From contig NZ_JABMJG010000011.1 in the NCBI RefSeq assembly GCF_013376045.1, positions 186,001 through 250,000 on the forward strand: a stretch of DNA of 64,000 nucleotides, written 5' to 3'. A program made the translations under genes and the position numbers. Of the stretch, positions 50,932 through 58,475 are shown piece after piece. Source of the stretch: Variovorax sp. SG517 (lineage in GTDB: Bacteria > Pseudomonadota > Gammaproteobacteria > Burkholderiales > Burkholderiaceae_C). The number at the start of each line of letters is the position of its first letter. Position 1 is the stretch's first letter. A model generated the notes under the pieces. The model worked only from the letters and a program-made list of their open reading frames with translations, did not search any database and was not told where the DNA came from.

Positions 50932-51657
50932 ATGGCGCAGCCTCATCTGGGCCTGATCGTGCCACCGGCGGCTGGCGAGGTGCCGGTGGACGGCCCGCTG
51001 CTGTACGGCGAGCGCATCCGCTTCAGCGCGCGCGGCCTGGGCCTGGGGGAAATCTCCACGCGCGGGTACCTCGACGTGATCGACTCGGTGGTCGAGAAGG
51101 CGGTGGCGCTGAAGAAGGAAGAGGGCGTGTCCGCGATCTCGCTCATGGGCACCTCCCTGAGCTTCTTCCGCGGCGCGGCCTTCAACCGGCAGCTCGAAGT
51201 CGAGATGGCGCGTGCCACCGGCCTGCCCTGCACGACCATGAGCAACGCCATCGTCAACGGGCTGCGTCATCTGAAGGTGCGGCGCGTGGCGGTGGCCACG
51301 GCCTACATCGACGAGGTCAATGCCCAGCTGCGCAGCTACCTGGAGCAGAGCGGCTTCGAGCCGCTGGCGCTCGAAGGCCTGTCGATCTCCGACGTGCAGG
51401 CCGTGGGCAAGGTGCCGGCGAAAGCGCTGGTTGACCTGTGCGTGAAGGTGTTCGAGGCGCAGCGCGGTGCCGACGGCATCCTGATCTCCTGCGGCGGGCT
51501 GGTCACGCTCGACGCGGTGCGCGAGGTGGAGGCGCGCCTGCAGGTGCCCGTGGTGTCCAGCTCGCCCGCCGGCTTCTGGGACCTTGTGCGCACTGCCGGG
51601 CTCGATGCGCGCTCGCCGGGCTGCGGCCGGCTCTTCGCCTGGACCGCACCGGCCTGA
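50932..51657 (+). CDS. Arylmalonate decarboxylase (AMDase) homologue, Asp/Glu racemase superfamily
   Basis: Cofactor-free decarboxylase of the aspartate/glutamate racemase fold, 241 aa; the Bordetella bronchiseptica AMDase, as I recall it, is 240 aa. Shared blocks are IVPPAAG, SLMGTSLSF (G73-T-S75), RGAAFN, GLPCTTMS, ATAYIDEVN (Y125), ISCGGLVTLDA (C187) and VPVVSSSPAGFWD. As in AMDase, only one catalytic cysteine (C187) is present. The racemase first cysteine is replaced by G73, and T74/S75/Y125 match the dioxyanion hole that holds the carboxylate. GGGGAG lies six bases before the ATG. The reaction expected from the family is stereospecific decarboxylation of alpha-substituted malonates; the natural substrate is unknown. 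Confidence 0.9.
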   Translation: MAQPHLGLIVPPAAGEVPVDGPLLYGERIRFSARGLGLGEISTRGYLDVIDSVVEKAVALKKEEGVSAISLMGTSLSFFRGAAFNRQLEVEMARATGLPCTTMSNAIVNGLRHLKVRRVAVATAYIDEVNAQLRSYLEQSGFEPLALEGLSISDVQAVGKVPAKALVDLCVKVFEAQRGADGILISCGGLVTLDAVREVEARLQVPVVSSSPAGFWDLVRTAGLDARSPGCGRLFAWTAPA

Positions 51658-51672
51658 ACGGCCTGAACGGGC

Positions 51673-53034
51673 TCAAGCCAGCCAGCGCCCCACGCGCGGC
51701 GTGTCGGCCAATTGCCAGATGCGCCGGCACAGCGCCTTCGCCTCGTCGGCCGTGGCGCCTTCGCCGTAGTGCGCGAGGCGCTGCATCTTGTCCTCGATCT
51801 CGGCGCGGCTCAGGCTGTTGCCGGGGTCGCCCTTGGGCTCGTCCACGCGGCCCTGCAGCGTGCGGCCGTCGGCGGTGTGCACGCTGACCTTGCCGATCCA
51901 GCGCGCGGGGTAGGCGGTGTCGACCTCCTCGTCGAGCTGCATCGTCACCTTCTCGCGGAAGGCCGCGACCTCGGGCGCGAGGAAGTCGCGGTCGAACTCG
52001 CCCAGGCCAGCGCGGCCATGCACGGCGATCAGGCCCAGCACCGTGCCCATCGAGAACTTGCCCTGGTGCACCGTGGCGGGCACATCGACGCGGCCCAGCA
52101 CGTCGATGGCGCCCTGGTGCACGTGCGTGGTCACGCGCGACACGTCGGTGGGCTTCAGCCTGTTCTGCTGCATCACCTGCAGCAGTGCGTCGGCGGCGGG
52201 GTGGGTGTGGCGGCAGGAGGCGTGGTACTTGAAGGAGGTCTCGGCCAGCGTCCAGCGCGTACCCAGGCCGTCGGTGAGCTTCGCCGGATCGGCATCGCTC
52301 GACATGCCCACGCCCAGGCCCTGCGCGCCTTCGAGGATCCTTGCCGCGCCCGTGAAGCCGTCCTGCGCGAGGTAGGTCGACATCAACCCGCTGGCAGCTG
52401 CGTGCGCGCAATGCAGCTGCTTGGAATCCGCCGCATCGCGCAGGAACTCCCACACGCCGGCCGATTGCGTACCGGCCGATCCGAAGGCGTGCAGCATCTG
52501 CTGCGGCGTGAGTTCCAGCAGGCGCCCCACCGCCGCAGCCGCCGCGAGCGTGCCCGCCGTCGCGGTCGTGTGGAAGGTCTTGTAGTGCGAGCGGCCGAGG
52601 AATTCGCCCACGCGGATGCCGACCTCATAGCCCGCGACAACGGCCGTGAGCAGCTGTGCGCCGCTCGCGCCGATGCTCTGCGCCACGGCCAGTGCAGGCG
52701 CGATGACGACGGCGGCCGGATGGAACACCGAGCCGTTGTGCACGTCGTCCTGCTCCACGAAATGCGAGGCCGCCGCGTTGACCAGCGCCGCGAACACCGG
52801 CGACGTGGTGCGTCGCGAGGTGAGCAGCTCGCTGGGCCCTTCGGCCGGGCCCATCATCTGCGCGAAGCGCTCGATGCTGCGCACCGGCCGCGCCGTGCGC
52901 GCCGCGAGCACCGAGCCCAGCCAGTCGAGCATCAGGTCTTCGGTGCGGCGCAGCACGGGGGCGGGGATGGCGTCGAACTTGAGTTCGGCGGCGAAAGTCG
53001 CGAGCACCTTGCTCGGATGATCGACTGGATTCAT
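51673..53034 (-). CDS. MmgE/PrpD family protein
   Basis: Member of the 2-methylcitrate dehydratase / cis-aconitate decarboxylase family, 453 aa, typical length. Recognisable blocks are LMLDWLGSVLAA, NAAASHFVEQDDVHNGSVFHPAAVVIAPALAVAQ in two parts, LLTAVVAGYEVGIRVGEFL, AGTQSAGVWEFLRDAADSKQLHCAHAA and FKYHASCRHTHPAADALL. It probably dehydrates or decarboxylates a polycarboxylate. It is last in the minus-strand operon citryl-CoA lyase / acyl-CoA dehydrogenase / MmgE-PrpD and convergent with the AMDase gene (15 bases between stops). The MmgE/PrpD-plus-Bug association is common in Burkholderiales catabolic clusters. Confidence 0.93.
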   Translation of the reverse strand: MNPVDHPSKVLATFAAELKFDAIPAPVLRRTEDLMLDWLGSVLAARTARPVRSIERFAQMMGPAEGPSELLTSRRTTSPVFAALVNAAASHFVEQDDVHNGSVFHPAAVVIAPALAVAQSIGASGAQLLTAVVAGYEVGIRVGEFLGRSHYKTFHTTATAGTLAAAAAVGRLLELTPQQMLHAFGSAGTQSAGVWEFLRDAADSKQLHCAHAAASGLMSTYLAQDGFTGAARILEGAQGLGVGMSSDADPAKLTDGLGTRWTLAETSFKYHASCRHTHPAADALLQVMQQNRLKPTDVSRVTTHVHQGAIDVLGRVDVPATVHQGKFSMGTVLGLIAVHGRAGLGEFDRDFLAPEVAAFREKVTMQLDEEVDTAYPARWIGKVSVHTADGRTLQGRVDEPKGDPGNSLSRAEIEDKMQRLAHYGEGATADEAKALCRRIWQLADTPRVGRWLA

Positions 53035-53047
53035 GCAATGCGCTCCT

Positions 53048-54211
53048 TCAGAACGAACGGGGGAGGCCGAGCATGTGCTCCGCGACGTAGCTCAGGATGA
53101 GGTTGGTGGAGATCGGCGCCACCTGGTAGAGCCGCGTCTCCCTGAACTTGCGTTCGATGTCGTACTCGCAGGCGAAGCCGAAGCCGCCATGGAACTGCAG
53201 GCAGGCGTTGGCCGCCTCCCAGCTCGCCTTGGCCGCGAGGTACTTCGCCATGTTGGCCTGTGCGCCGCAGGGCTGGTGCGCATCGAAGAGGCGGCATGCT
53301 TCGTAGCGCATGAGGTTGGCCGCCTCCACCTCGATGAAAGATTCGGCAATGGGGAACTGCACGCCCTGGTTCTGGCCGATGGGCCGGCCGAACACCACGC
53401 GCTCCTTCGTGTACTTCGTGACCCGGTCGATGAACCAGTAGCCGTCGCCGATGCATTCGGCCGCGATCAGCGTGCGTTCGGCGTTCAGCCCGTCGAGGAT
53501 GTACTTGAAGCCCTGGCCTTCCTCGCCGATGAGGTTCTCGGCCGGGATCTCCAGGTTCTCGAAGAACAGCTCGTTGGTCTCGTGGTTCACCATGTTGAGG
53601 ATGGGCCGCACCTCCAGCCCCTTGCCGATGGCCTCTCGCAGGTCGACGATGAAGATCGACATGCCTTCCGACTTCTTCTTCACCTCCGCCAGCGGCGTGG
53701 TGCGCGCCAGCAGGATCATCAGGTCGGAATGCTGGATGCGCGAGATCCACACCTTCTGGCCGTTGACGACGTAGCGGTCGCCCTTCTTCACGGCGGTCGT
53801 CTTGATCTTGGTCGTGTCGGTGCCGGTGGTGGGCTCGGTCACGCCCATGGACTGCAGGCGCAGTTCGCCGTTGGCGATCTTGGGCAGGTAGGCGCGCTTC
53901 TGCGCCTCGCTGCCGTGGCGCAGCAGCGTGCCCATGTTGTACATCTGGCCGTGGCAGGCGCCCGAGTTGCCGCCGCAGCGGTTGATCTCCTCCATGATGA
54001 CCGAGGCCTCGGTCAGGCCCAGGCCCGAGCCGCCGTACTCCTGCGGGATCAGCGCGGCCATCCAGCCGGCCTTGGTGAGCGCGTCGACGAATTCGGCGGG
54101 GTAGCCGCGCGCCTCGTCGACCTTGCGGAAGTAGGCGTCGGGAAACTGCGCGCACAGGTCGCGCACGGCGTCGCGGATGTCGAGAAAGTTCTTGTCGTTG
54201 GCGTTGTTCAT
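53048..54211 (-). CDS. Acyl-CoA dehydrogenase
   Basis: FAD acyl-CoA dehydrogenase, 387 aa. FAD/substrate blocks SMGVTEPTTGTDTTKIKT, VNGQKVWISRIQHSDLM and LIGEEGQGFKYILDGLNAERTLIAAE are present. Near the C-terminus, FHGGFGFACEYDIERKFRETRLY continues QVAPISTNLI. The position of the MCAD catalytic glutamate (Y-E-G-T) thus reads Y-Q-V-A, so the base must lie elsewhere or the reaction differs. It sits 20 bases after the citryl-CoA lyase-like gene and 13 before the MmgE/PrpD gene, probably in the same operon. Confidence 0.93.
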   Translation of the reverse strand: MNNANDKNFLDIRDAVRDLCAQFPDAYFRKVDEARGYPAEFVDALTKAGWMAALIPQEYGGSGLGLTEASVIMEEINRCGGNSGACHGQMYNMGTLLRHGSEAQKRAYLPKIANGELRLQSMGVTEPTTGTDTTKIKTTAVKKGDRYVVNGQKVWISRIQHSDLMILLARTTPLAEVKKKSEGMSIFIVDLREAIGKGLEVRPILNMVNHETNELFFENLEIPAENLIGEEGQGFKYILDGLNAERTLIAAECIGDGYWFIDRVTKYTKERVVFGRPIGQNQGVQFPIAESFIEVEAANLMRYEACRLFDAHQPCGAQANMAKYLAAKASWEAANACLQFHGGFGFACEYDIERKFRETRLYQVAPISTNLILSYVAEHMLGLPRSF

Positions 54212-54231
54212 CGGTTCTTCGCTGCTGCTGT

Positions 54232-55017
54232 TCAGTCCTGGCGGGGCTCGCCCGCTTCTTTCTCCACGCGCTGCCAGATCTCGACGGCCATCGGATCGTC
54301 GATCTCCTCCAGGATGTGGCCCACCAGCCCGATGGCGCGCGCCATCACGCCGAAGCCGCGGATGATCTTCCAGGGAAAGCCGAACTCGGCCGCGATCGCG
54401 CCGATGGCGCCCGTCGCGTTGATCGGCAGCGACTTGCCCGACACGCGCTCGGCCTCTTCCTGCACCGCCTGCATCAGCGCGACGTAGTGCGTGGAAAGCC
54501 CGTTCTCCGCCGCGATCTGGAAGAGACGCGGCGTGCGCGGATCGATGGGCTTGTGCAGCGGGTGGCCCAGCCCCGGCACGATCAGCTTGCGCGCGCGGTG
54601 GTCGGCCACGATGTCCTTCGCCATGTCGGCGAGCGGGCGAGAGGGCTTCTCGCCGAAGGGGATCGCGTCGTAGAGCATCTTCGCGGCGCCCTCGGTGCTG
54701 CCGACGAACACCGTGCCCAGCCCGCACAGGCCCGCCGCCACGGCCGCCTGCAGCGCCTCGGGCGCGCCCGCGTAGGTGAGGCGCGCCGCCAGCGCGCTGG
54801 GCGTGACGCCGTGCTCCACCAGCGTGACGACGATGGCGTTGAAGGTCACCGACTCCTGCGGCGTGGGAATGCGCCCGGTCAGCTCCAGGAAGGCCATGTC
54901 GCCCAGGTTCAGGTGGCCGAGGATCTCCGAGGGCAGGTCGCGCCCGCGCACGGTGATCTTGTCGGGCGTGCTGTGGCCCAGCGCCGTATGCAGAGACTTT
55001 TTGATCTTGGTGGTCAT
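54232..55017 (-). CDS. Citryl-CoA lyase / short citrate synthase-family protein
   Basis: Citrate-synthase-fold protein of 261 aa, much shorter than citrate synthase (about 430) and similar to stand-alone citryl-CoA lyases. Segments LPSEILGHLNLGDMAFLELTGRIPTPQE (in parts), GLGTVFVGSTEGAAKML, VPGLGHPLHKPIDPRTPRLF (conserved G-H-P histidine) and NATGAIGAIAAEFGFPWKIIRGFGVMAR are recognisable. It likely cleaves or forms a C-C bond between acetyl-CoA or a related thioester and an oxo-acid. It is first gene of a three-gene operon and divergent from the fused dehydrogenase across a 106-base control region. Confidence 0.9.
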   Translation of the reverse strand: MTTKIKKSLHTALGHSTPDKITVRGRDLPSEILGHLNLGDMAFLELTGRIPTPQESVTFNAIVVTLVEHGVTPSALAARLTYAGAPEALQAAVAAGLCGLGTVFVGSTEGAAKMLYDAIPFGEKPSRPLADMAKDIVADHRARKLIVPGLGHPLHKPIDPRTPRLFQIAAENGLSTHYVALMQAVQEEAERVSGKSLPINATGAIGAIAAEFGFPWKIIRGFGVMARAIGLVGHILEEIDDPMAVEIWQRVEKEAGEPRQD

Positions 55018-55058
55018 GGGCCGAATCTAGCCCGCACGCGCGCGCAGCGGCTCTCTGA

Positions 55059-55081
55059 TTGCGAAACCCTCCCTTCGGCAA
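55059..55081. promoter_or_regulatory. Near-palindrome in the divergent catabolic promoter region
   Basis: TTGCGAA-N8-TTCGGCAA, symmetric except for one extra base, lies in the 106-base region between the citryl-CoA lyase-like and fused dehydrogenase genes. It is followed by a direct repeat AAATGC-AAATGC (about 55081-55091). It is a plausible LysR-type binding site for coordinated control of both operons. Confidence 0.4.
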
Positions 55082-55123
55082 ATGCAAATGCCGCTTTGCA
55101 GGGCCTTCTGTCACGCTGCGGCG

Positions 55124-57445
55124 ATGGACCTCGAATCACTTGCGGCAGTGCGCGAATCGGCACTGGACTACTTCGAACGCAGCCGTGCCCTGCAACGTCG
55201 GCGCGAGCGCATGGAGCGCCCCGGCGGCGACGAGGCCGAGGGCTGGCAGGACATCGCCGCGCTCGGCTGGACCGGCATGCTGGCGCCCGAATCGGCCGGA
55301 GGGCTGGCACTGGGGCTCGACGGCGCGGCCGAGATCTTCCGCGCGGCCGGCGAGCATGCGGCACCCGAGCCGCTGCTGGCCGTGGCCGGCCTCGGTGCGC
55401 TGCTGCTGGCGCGGCTGGACACGCCTGGCGCGAACGCGCTGCTCGCCGAACTGGTCGCGGGCCGCAGCCTGCCCGCACTGGCCTGGCAGGAGAGCGCGGG
55501 CGACCTGAGCGCGGTGCCGCTGGCCTGCGGCTGCGAGCCACGACCCGGAGGCGGCGTGCTGCTGCAGGGCGAGAAGCTCATGGTGCTGCCCGGCGCGGCC
55601 GCCAGCGGCTGGCTGGTGTCGGCGCGCGGTGACGACGACGCCGTGCTGCTGTGGGTGCCGCGCGGCACCGCGGGCGTGATCGAAACGCCGGTGCCGCTGG
55701 TCGACGGCAGCCAGGCCTCGAACCTGCGCTTCGAGCAGGCCGTGCTGCCGGCCGGTGCGGTGCTCGCCGATGGGCCGGCCGCGCAGGAGGCGCTGCGCCA
55801 TGCGCTCGCGGCTGGCCAGATCCTGCAGTCGGCAGAGCTGCTGGGTGCGGGGCAGGCGATGCTGGCGCAGACGCTGGCCTACCTGCGCACCCGCTCGCAG
55901 TTCGGCAAGCCCATCGGCAGCTTCCAGGCGCTGCAGCATCGCTGCGTCGACATGTTCATCCACCTCGAAGTGGCGAAGGCCACGCTGGACGAGGTGCTCG
56001 CGTTGGCCGTGCAGGGCCTGCCGGCGCAGCGGCTCGAAGCCGAGGCCAGCCGCGTCAACGCGCGCTGCACTGCCGCCGCGCTGCAGGCCTCGCGCGCTTC
56101 CGTGCAGCTGCACGGCGCCATCGGCTACACGCAGGAGTGCGACCTGAGCCTTTTCTACAAGCGCGTGCTGTGCCTCTCGGCTTGGCTGGGCAACGTGAGC
56201 GCGCATCAGCGCAGGCACGCCGTGCTGTCGGGCGATGCAGAGGCTACACCGGGCATTGCCGAGTGGAACGGCGGGTTTCCGCGCACCGCCGACTGGTCCG
56301 CCATGCCCGAGGCCGACTTCCGCCGCATGGTGCGCGCCTTCCTGCAGCAGCGCTATCCGCAGCAGCTGCGCTATCTCTCGCACCGCGCACGCTGGAGCGA
56401 GATGCGCGAGTGGTATCTCACGCTCTCGGCGCAGGGCTGGATCGCGCCCGCATGGCCGCAGTCGCACGGCGGCATGGGGCTGCCTGCGGACAAGCTCATC
56501 GCGTGGATCGAGGAGCTGGAGCAGCACGGCGTGGCGCGCGCGCCCGACCAGGGCATCGTGATGATCGGGCCGCTGCTGATCCAGCACGGCACTGCGGAGC
56601 AGCAGCAACGCTTCCTGCCGCGCATCCTCAGCGGCGAGCATGTGTGGTGCCAGGGCTATTCGGAGCCCAACGCCGGTTCCGACCTCGCGGGCCTGCGCAC
56701 CGAGGCGATGCCGGCGCGCGACGCGCAGGGCGAGCACTTCATCGTCAACGGCCAGAAGATCTGGACCACGCTCGCACAGGACGCCAACCACATCTTCATG
56801 CTGGTGCGCACCGACAAGGACGCACGCAAGCAGGAGGGCATCAGCTTCCTGCTGTGCGACCTGCGCACGCCGGGGATCACCATCCGGCCGATCCACACGC
56901 TGGCGGGCGAGCCGGAGTTCTGCGAAGTGTTCTTCGACAACGTGCGCGTGCCGGCCGCAAACCTCGTGGGCAGGCTGCACGGCGGCTGGAGCATCGCGAA
57001 GGCGCTGCTGGGTTTCGAGCGCATCTTCCTGGGCAGCCCCAAGCAGTCGCAGTACGCGCTGGGCCAGCTCGCGCGGCTGGCGCAGGCGCGGCGCCTCTTC
57101 GCCGACCCGGTGTTCGCGCAGCGCTTTGCGGCGCTGCGGCTCGACGTGCTCGACCTCTCGGCCGCCTACACCGGCTTCGCCAACATCGTGCGCGCGGGCA
57201 AGCCGCTGCCGGCGTCGGTGTCGCTGCTGAAGATATGGGCCAGCGAGACCTACAACCGCATCGGCGCGCTGCTGGTCGAGGCCGGCGAGGAGCAGGGCGC
57301 GGTCGCCGGCGACCAGGTGCTCGACGGCCAGACCTTCAACGTGCTCTCGCCGCTCATCGGCTCTACCGCCGCAATGATCTACGGCGGTACCAACGAGATA
57401 CAGCGCAACATCCTCGCGCGGCAGGTGCTCGACTTGCCTGTGTGA
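55124..57445 (+). CDS. Double acyl-CoA dehydrogenase (fused beta-like and alpha-like modules)
   Basis: Two complete acyl-CoA dehydrogenase modules in one 773-aa polypeptide. The N-terminal module (about 1-375) resembles the small-subunit type. It has AYLRTRSQFGKPIGSFQALQHR and SVQLHGAIGYTQECDLSLFYKR, and lacks a catalytic C-terminal segment. After a linker (about 376-395), the C-terminal module (about 396-773) is the large-subunit type, with WCQGYSEPNAGSDLAGL (near 508), VNGQKIWTTLAQDANHIF and IYGGTNEIQRNILARQVL (near 752). It mirrors the separate genes at 9.5-11.9 kb in one protein, as FadE34 of mycobacteria does. The start MDLESLAAV was chosen over an ATG 42 bases upstream. Bug and acyl-CoA synthetase genes follow. 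Confidence 0.93.
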   Translation: MDLESLAAVRESALDYFERSRALQRRRERMERPGGDEAEGWQDIAALGWTGMLAPESAGGLALGLDGAAEIFRAAGEHAAPEPLLAVAGLGALLLARLDTPGANALLAELVAGRSLPALAWQESAGDLSAVPLACGCEPRPGGGVLLQGEKLMVLPGAAASGWLVSARGDDDAVLLWVPRGTAGVIETPVPLVDGSQASNLRFEQAVLPAGAVLADGPAAQEALRHALAAGQILQSAELLGAGQAMLAQTLAYLRTRSQFGKPIGSFQALQHRCVDMFIHLEVAKATLDEVLALAVQGLPAQRLEAEASRVNARCTAAALQASRASVQLHGAIGYTQECDLSLFYKRVLCLSAWLGNVSAHQRRHAVLSGDAEATPGIAEWNGGFPRTADWSAMPEADFRRMVRAFLQQRYPQQLRYLSHRARWSEMREWYLTLSAQGWIAPAWPQSHGGMGLPADKLIAWIEELEQHGVARAPDQGIVMIGPLLIQHGTAEQQQRFLPRILSGEHVWCQGYSEPNAGSDLAGLRTEAMPARDAQGEHFIVNGQKIWTTLAQDANHIFMLVRTDKDARKQEGISFLLCDLRTPGITIRPIHTLAGEPEFCEVFFDNVRVPAANLVGRLHGGWSIAKALLGFERIFLGSPKQSQYALGQLARLAQARRLFADPVFAQRFAALRLDVLDLSAAYTGFANIVRAGKPLPASVSLLKIWASETYNRIGALLVEAGEEQGAVAGDQVLDGQTFNVLSPLIGSTAAMIYGGTNEIQRNILARQVLDLPV

Positions 57446-57485
57446 GCGAGGGCGTCGAAGAAATTCAAAACAGGAGACAACGCTC

Positions 57486-58472
57486 ATGACATCGATCCAC
57501 TTCTCGCGCCGCCAGCTCATGGCCGCGGTGGCCGGCGGCGCGGCACTCGGCGTGCTGCCGCACCGTGCATTCGCGCAGCAGCCACTTCCATCACTCATCA
57601 AGCTCGTGGTCGGCTATTCGGCCGGCGGCCCGGTGGACGGCGCCGCGCGCCTGCTCGCGCCCGCGCTGGGGCAGGAGCTGGGCACGCAGGTGATCGTGGA
57701 CAACCGCCCCGGCGCCAGCGGCTCGCTGGGCGGCGACGCGGTGGCCAAGGCCGCGCCCGACGGCGCCACGCTCTTCTTCGGCGCGAGCCCGACGATCACG
57801 ATCAACCCCAACGTGCAGCGCCACATGGCCTTCGATCCGATGAAGGATCTCGCGCCCATCGCGCCGCTGGTGGACTACACCAACGTGCTCGTCGTCAACA
57901 ACGAGGTGCCGGTGCGCAGCGTGGCCGAGCTGCTGGCCTATGCGAAGGCGCGGCCGGGCAAGGTGTTCTACGGATCGGCCGGCGTGGGCGCCTCCAACCA
58001 CCTGAGCGGCGCACTGCTGGAGAAGATGGCCGGCGTGCAGCTCACGCACGTGCCCTACAAGGGCAGCGCGCCCGCGCTCGCCGACGTGATGGCGGGCACC
58101 GTGACCATGATGTTCGACATCATCGCCACCTCGAAGCCCTTCATCCAGACGGGCAAGGTGCGCGCGCTGGCCGTCACCTCGCGCCAGCGCAATCGCATGC
58201 TGCCGGACGTACCGACGATGGTCGAGTCGGGCCTGCCGGGCTACGACGTGGGTGGCTGGTTCGGCCTGTACGGGCCGGCGCGCATGGACCCGGCGCTGGT
58301 CGCGCGCATCAACGCCGCCGCGCAGAAGATGCTGGCGCGCGAGGACATCGCCAGCCGGCTGCGCGAGCAGGGCTACGACGTGTGGTCGGGCGCGGCCCAG
58401 GTGCTGGCCGCCAAGGGCAAGTCCGACCGGCAGCTGTGGGCGACGGCCTCCAAGGGCATCGAGGCGGAATAG
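57486..58472 (+). CDS. Bug-type substrate-binding protein (third orphan receptor)
   Basis: Periplasmic receptor, 328 aa. The signal region carries a twin-arginine-like SRRQLMAAVAGGAALGVLP and cleavage near RAFA-QQ. Family blocks IKLVVGYSAGGPVDGAARLLA, VDNRPGASGSLGGDAVAKAAPDG, YGSAGVGASNHLSGALLEKM, VPYKGSAPALADVMAGTV and the C-terminal QLWATASKGIEAE are present. It lies 40 bases after the fused dehydrogenase and three bases before the acyl-CoA synthetase, so it should import the acid that the synthetase activates (inference). No TctA/TctB genes are nearby. Confidence 0.95.
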   Translation: MTSIHFSRRQLMAAVAGGAALGVLPHRAFAQQPLPSLIKLVVGYSAGGPVDGAARLLAPALGQELGTQVIVDNRPGASGSLGGDAVAKAAPDGATLFFGASPTITINPNVQRHMAFDPMKDLAPIAPLVDYTNVLVVNNEVPVRSVAELLAYAKARPGKVFYGSAGVGASNHLSGALLEKMAGVQLTHVPYKGSAPALADVMAGTVTMMFDIIATSKPFIQTGKVRALAVTSRQRNRMLPDVPTMVESGLPGYDVGGWFGLYGPARMDPALVARINAAAQKMLAREDIASRLREQGYDVWSGAAQVLAAKGKSDRQLWATASKGIEAE

Positions 58473-58475
58473 GCG

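Noticed and set aside
50932..51657. Maleate isomerase or hydantoin/Asp-Glu racemase assignment for the AMDase homologue
   Set aside because: The first racemase cysteine is glycine and the GTSLSF, TTMS and SSSPAGFWD blocks follow AMDase.
55124..57445. Fused acyl-CoA dehydrogenase as a sequencing artefact joining two genes
   Set aside because: The frame is continuous, no internal stop or ribosome-binding site lies near the junction, and a natural linker of about 20 residues is present.
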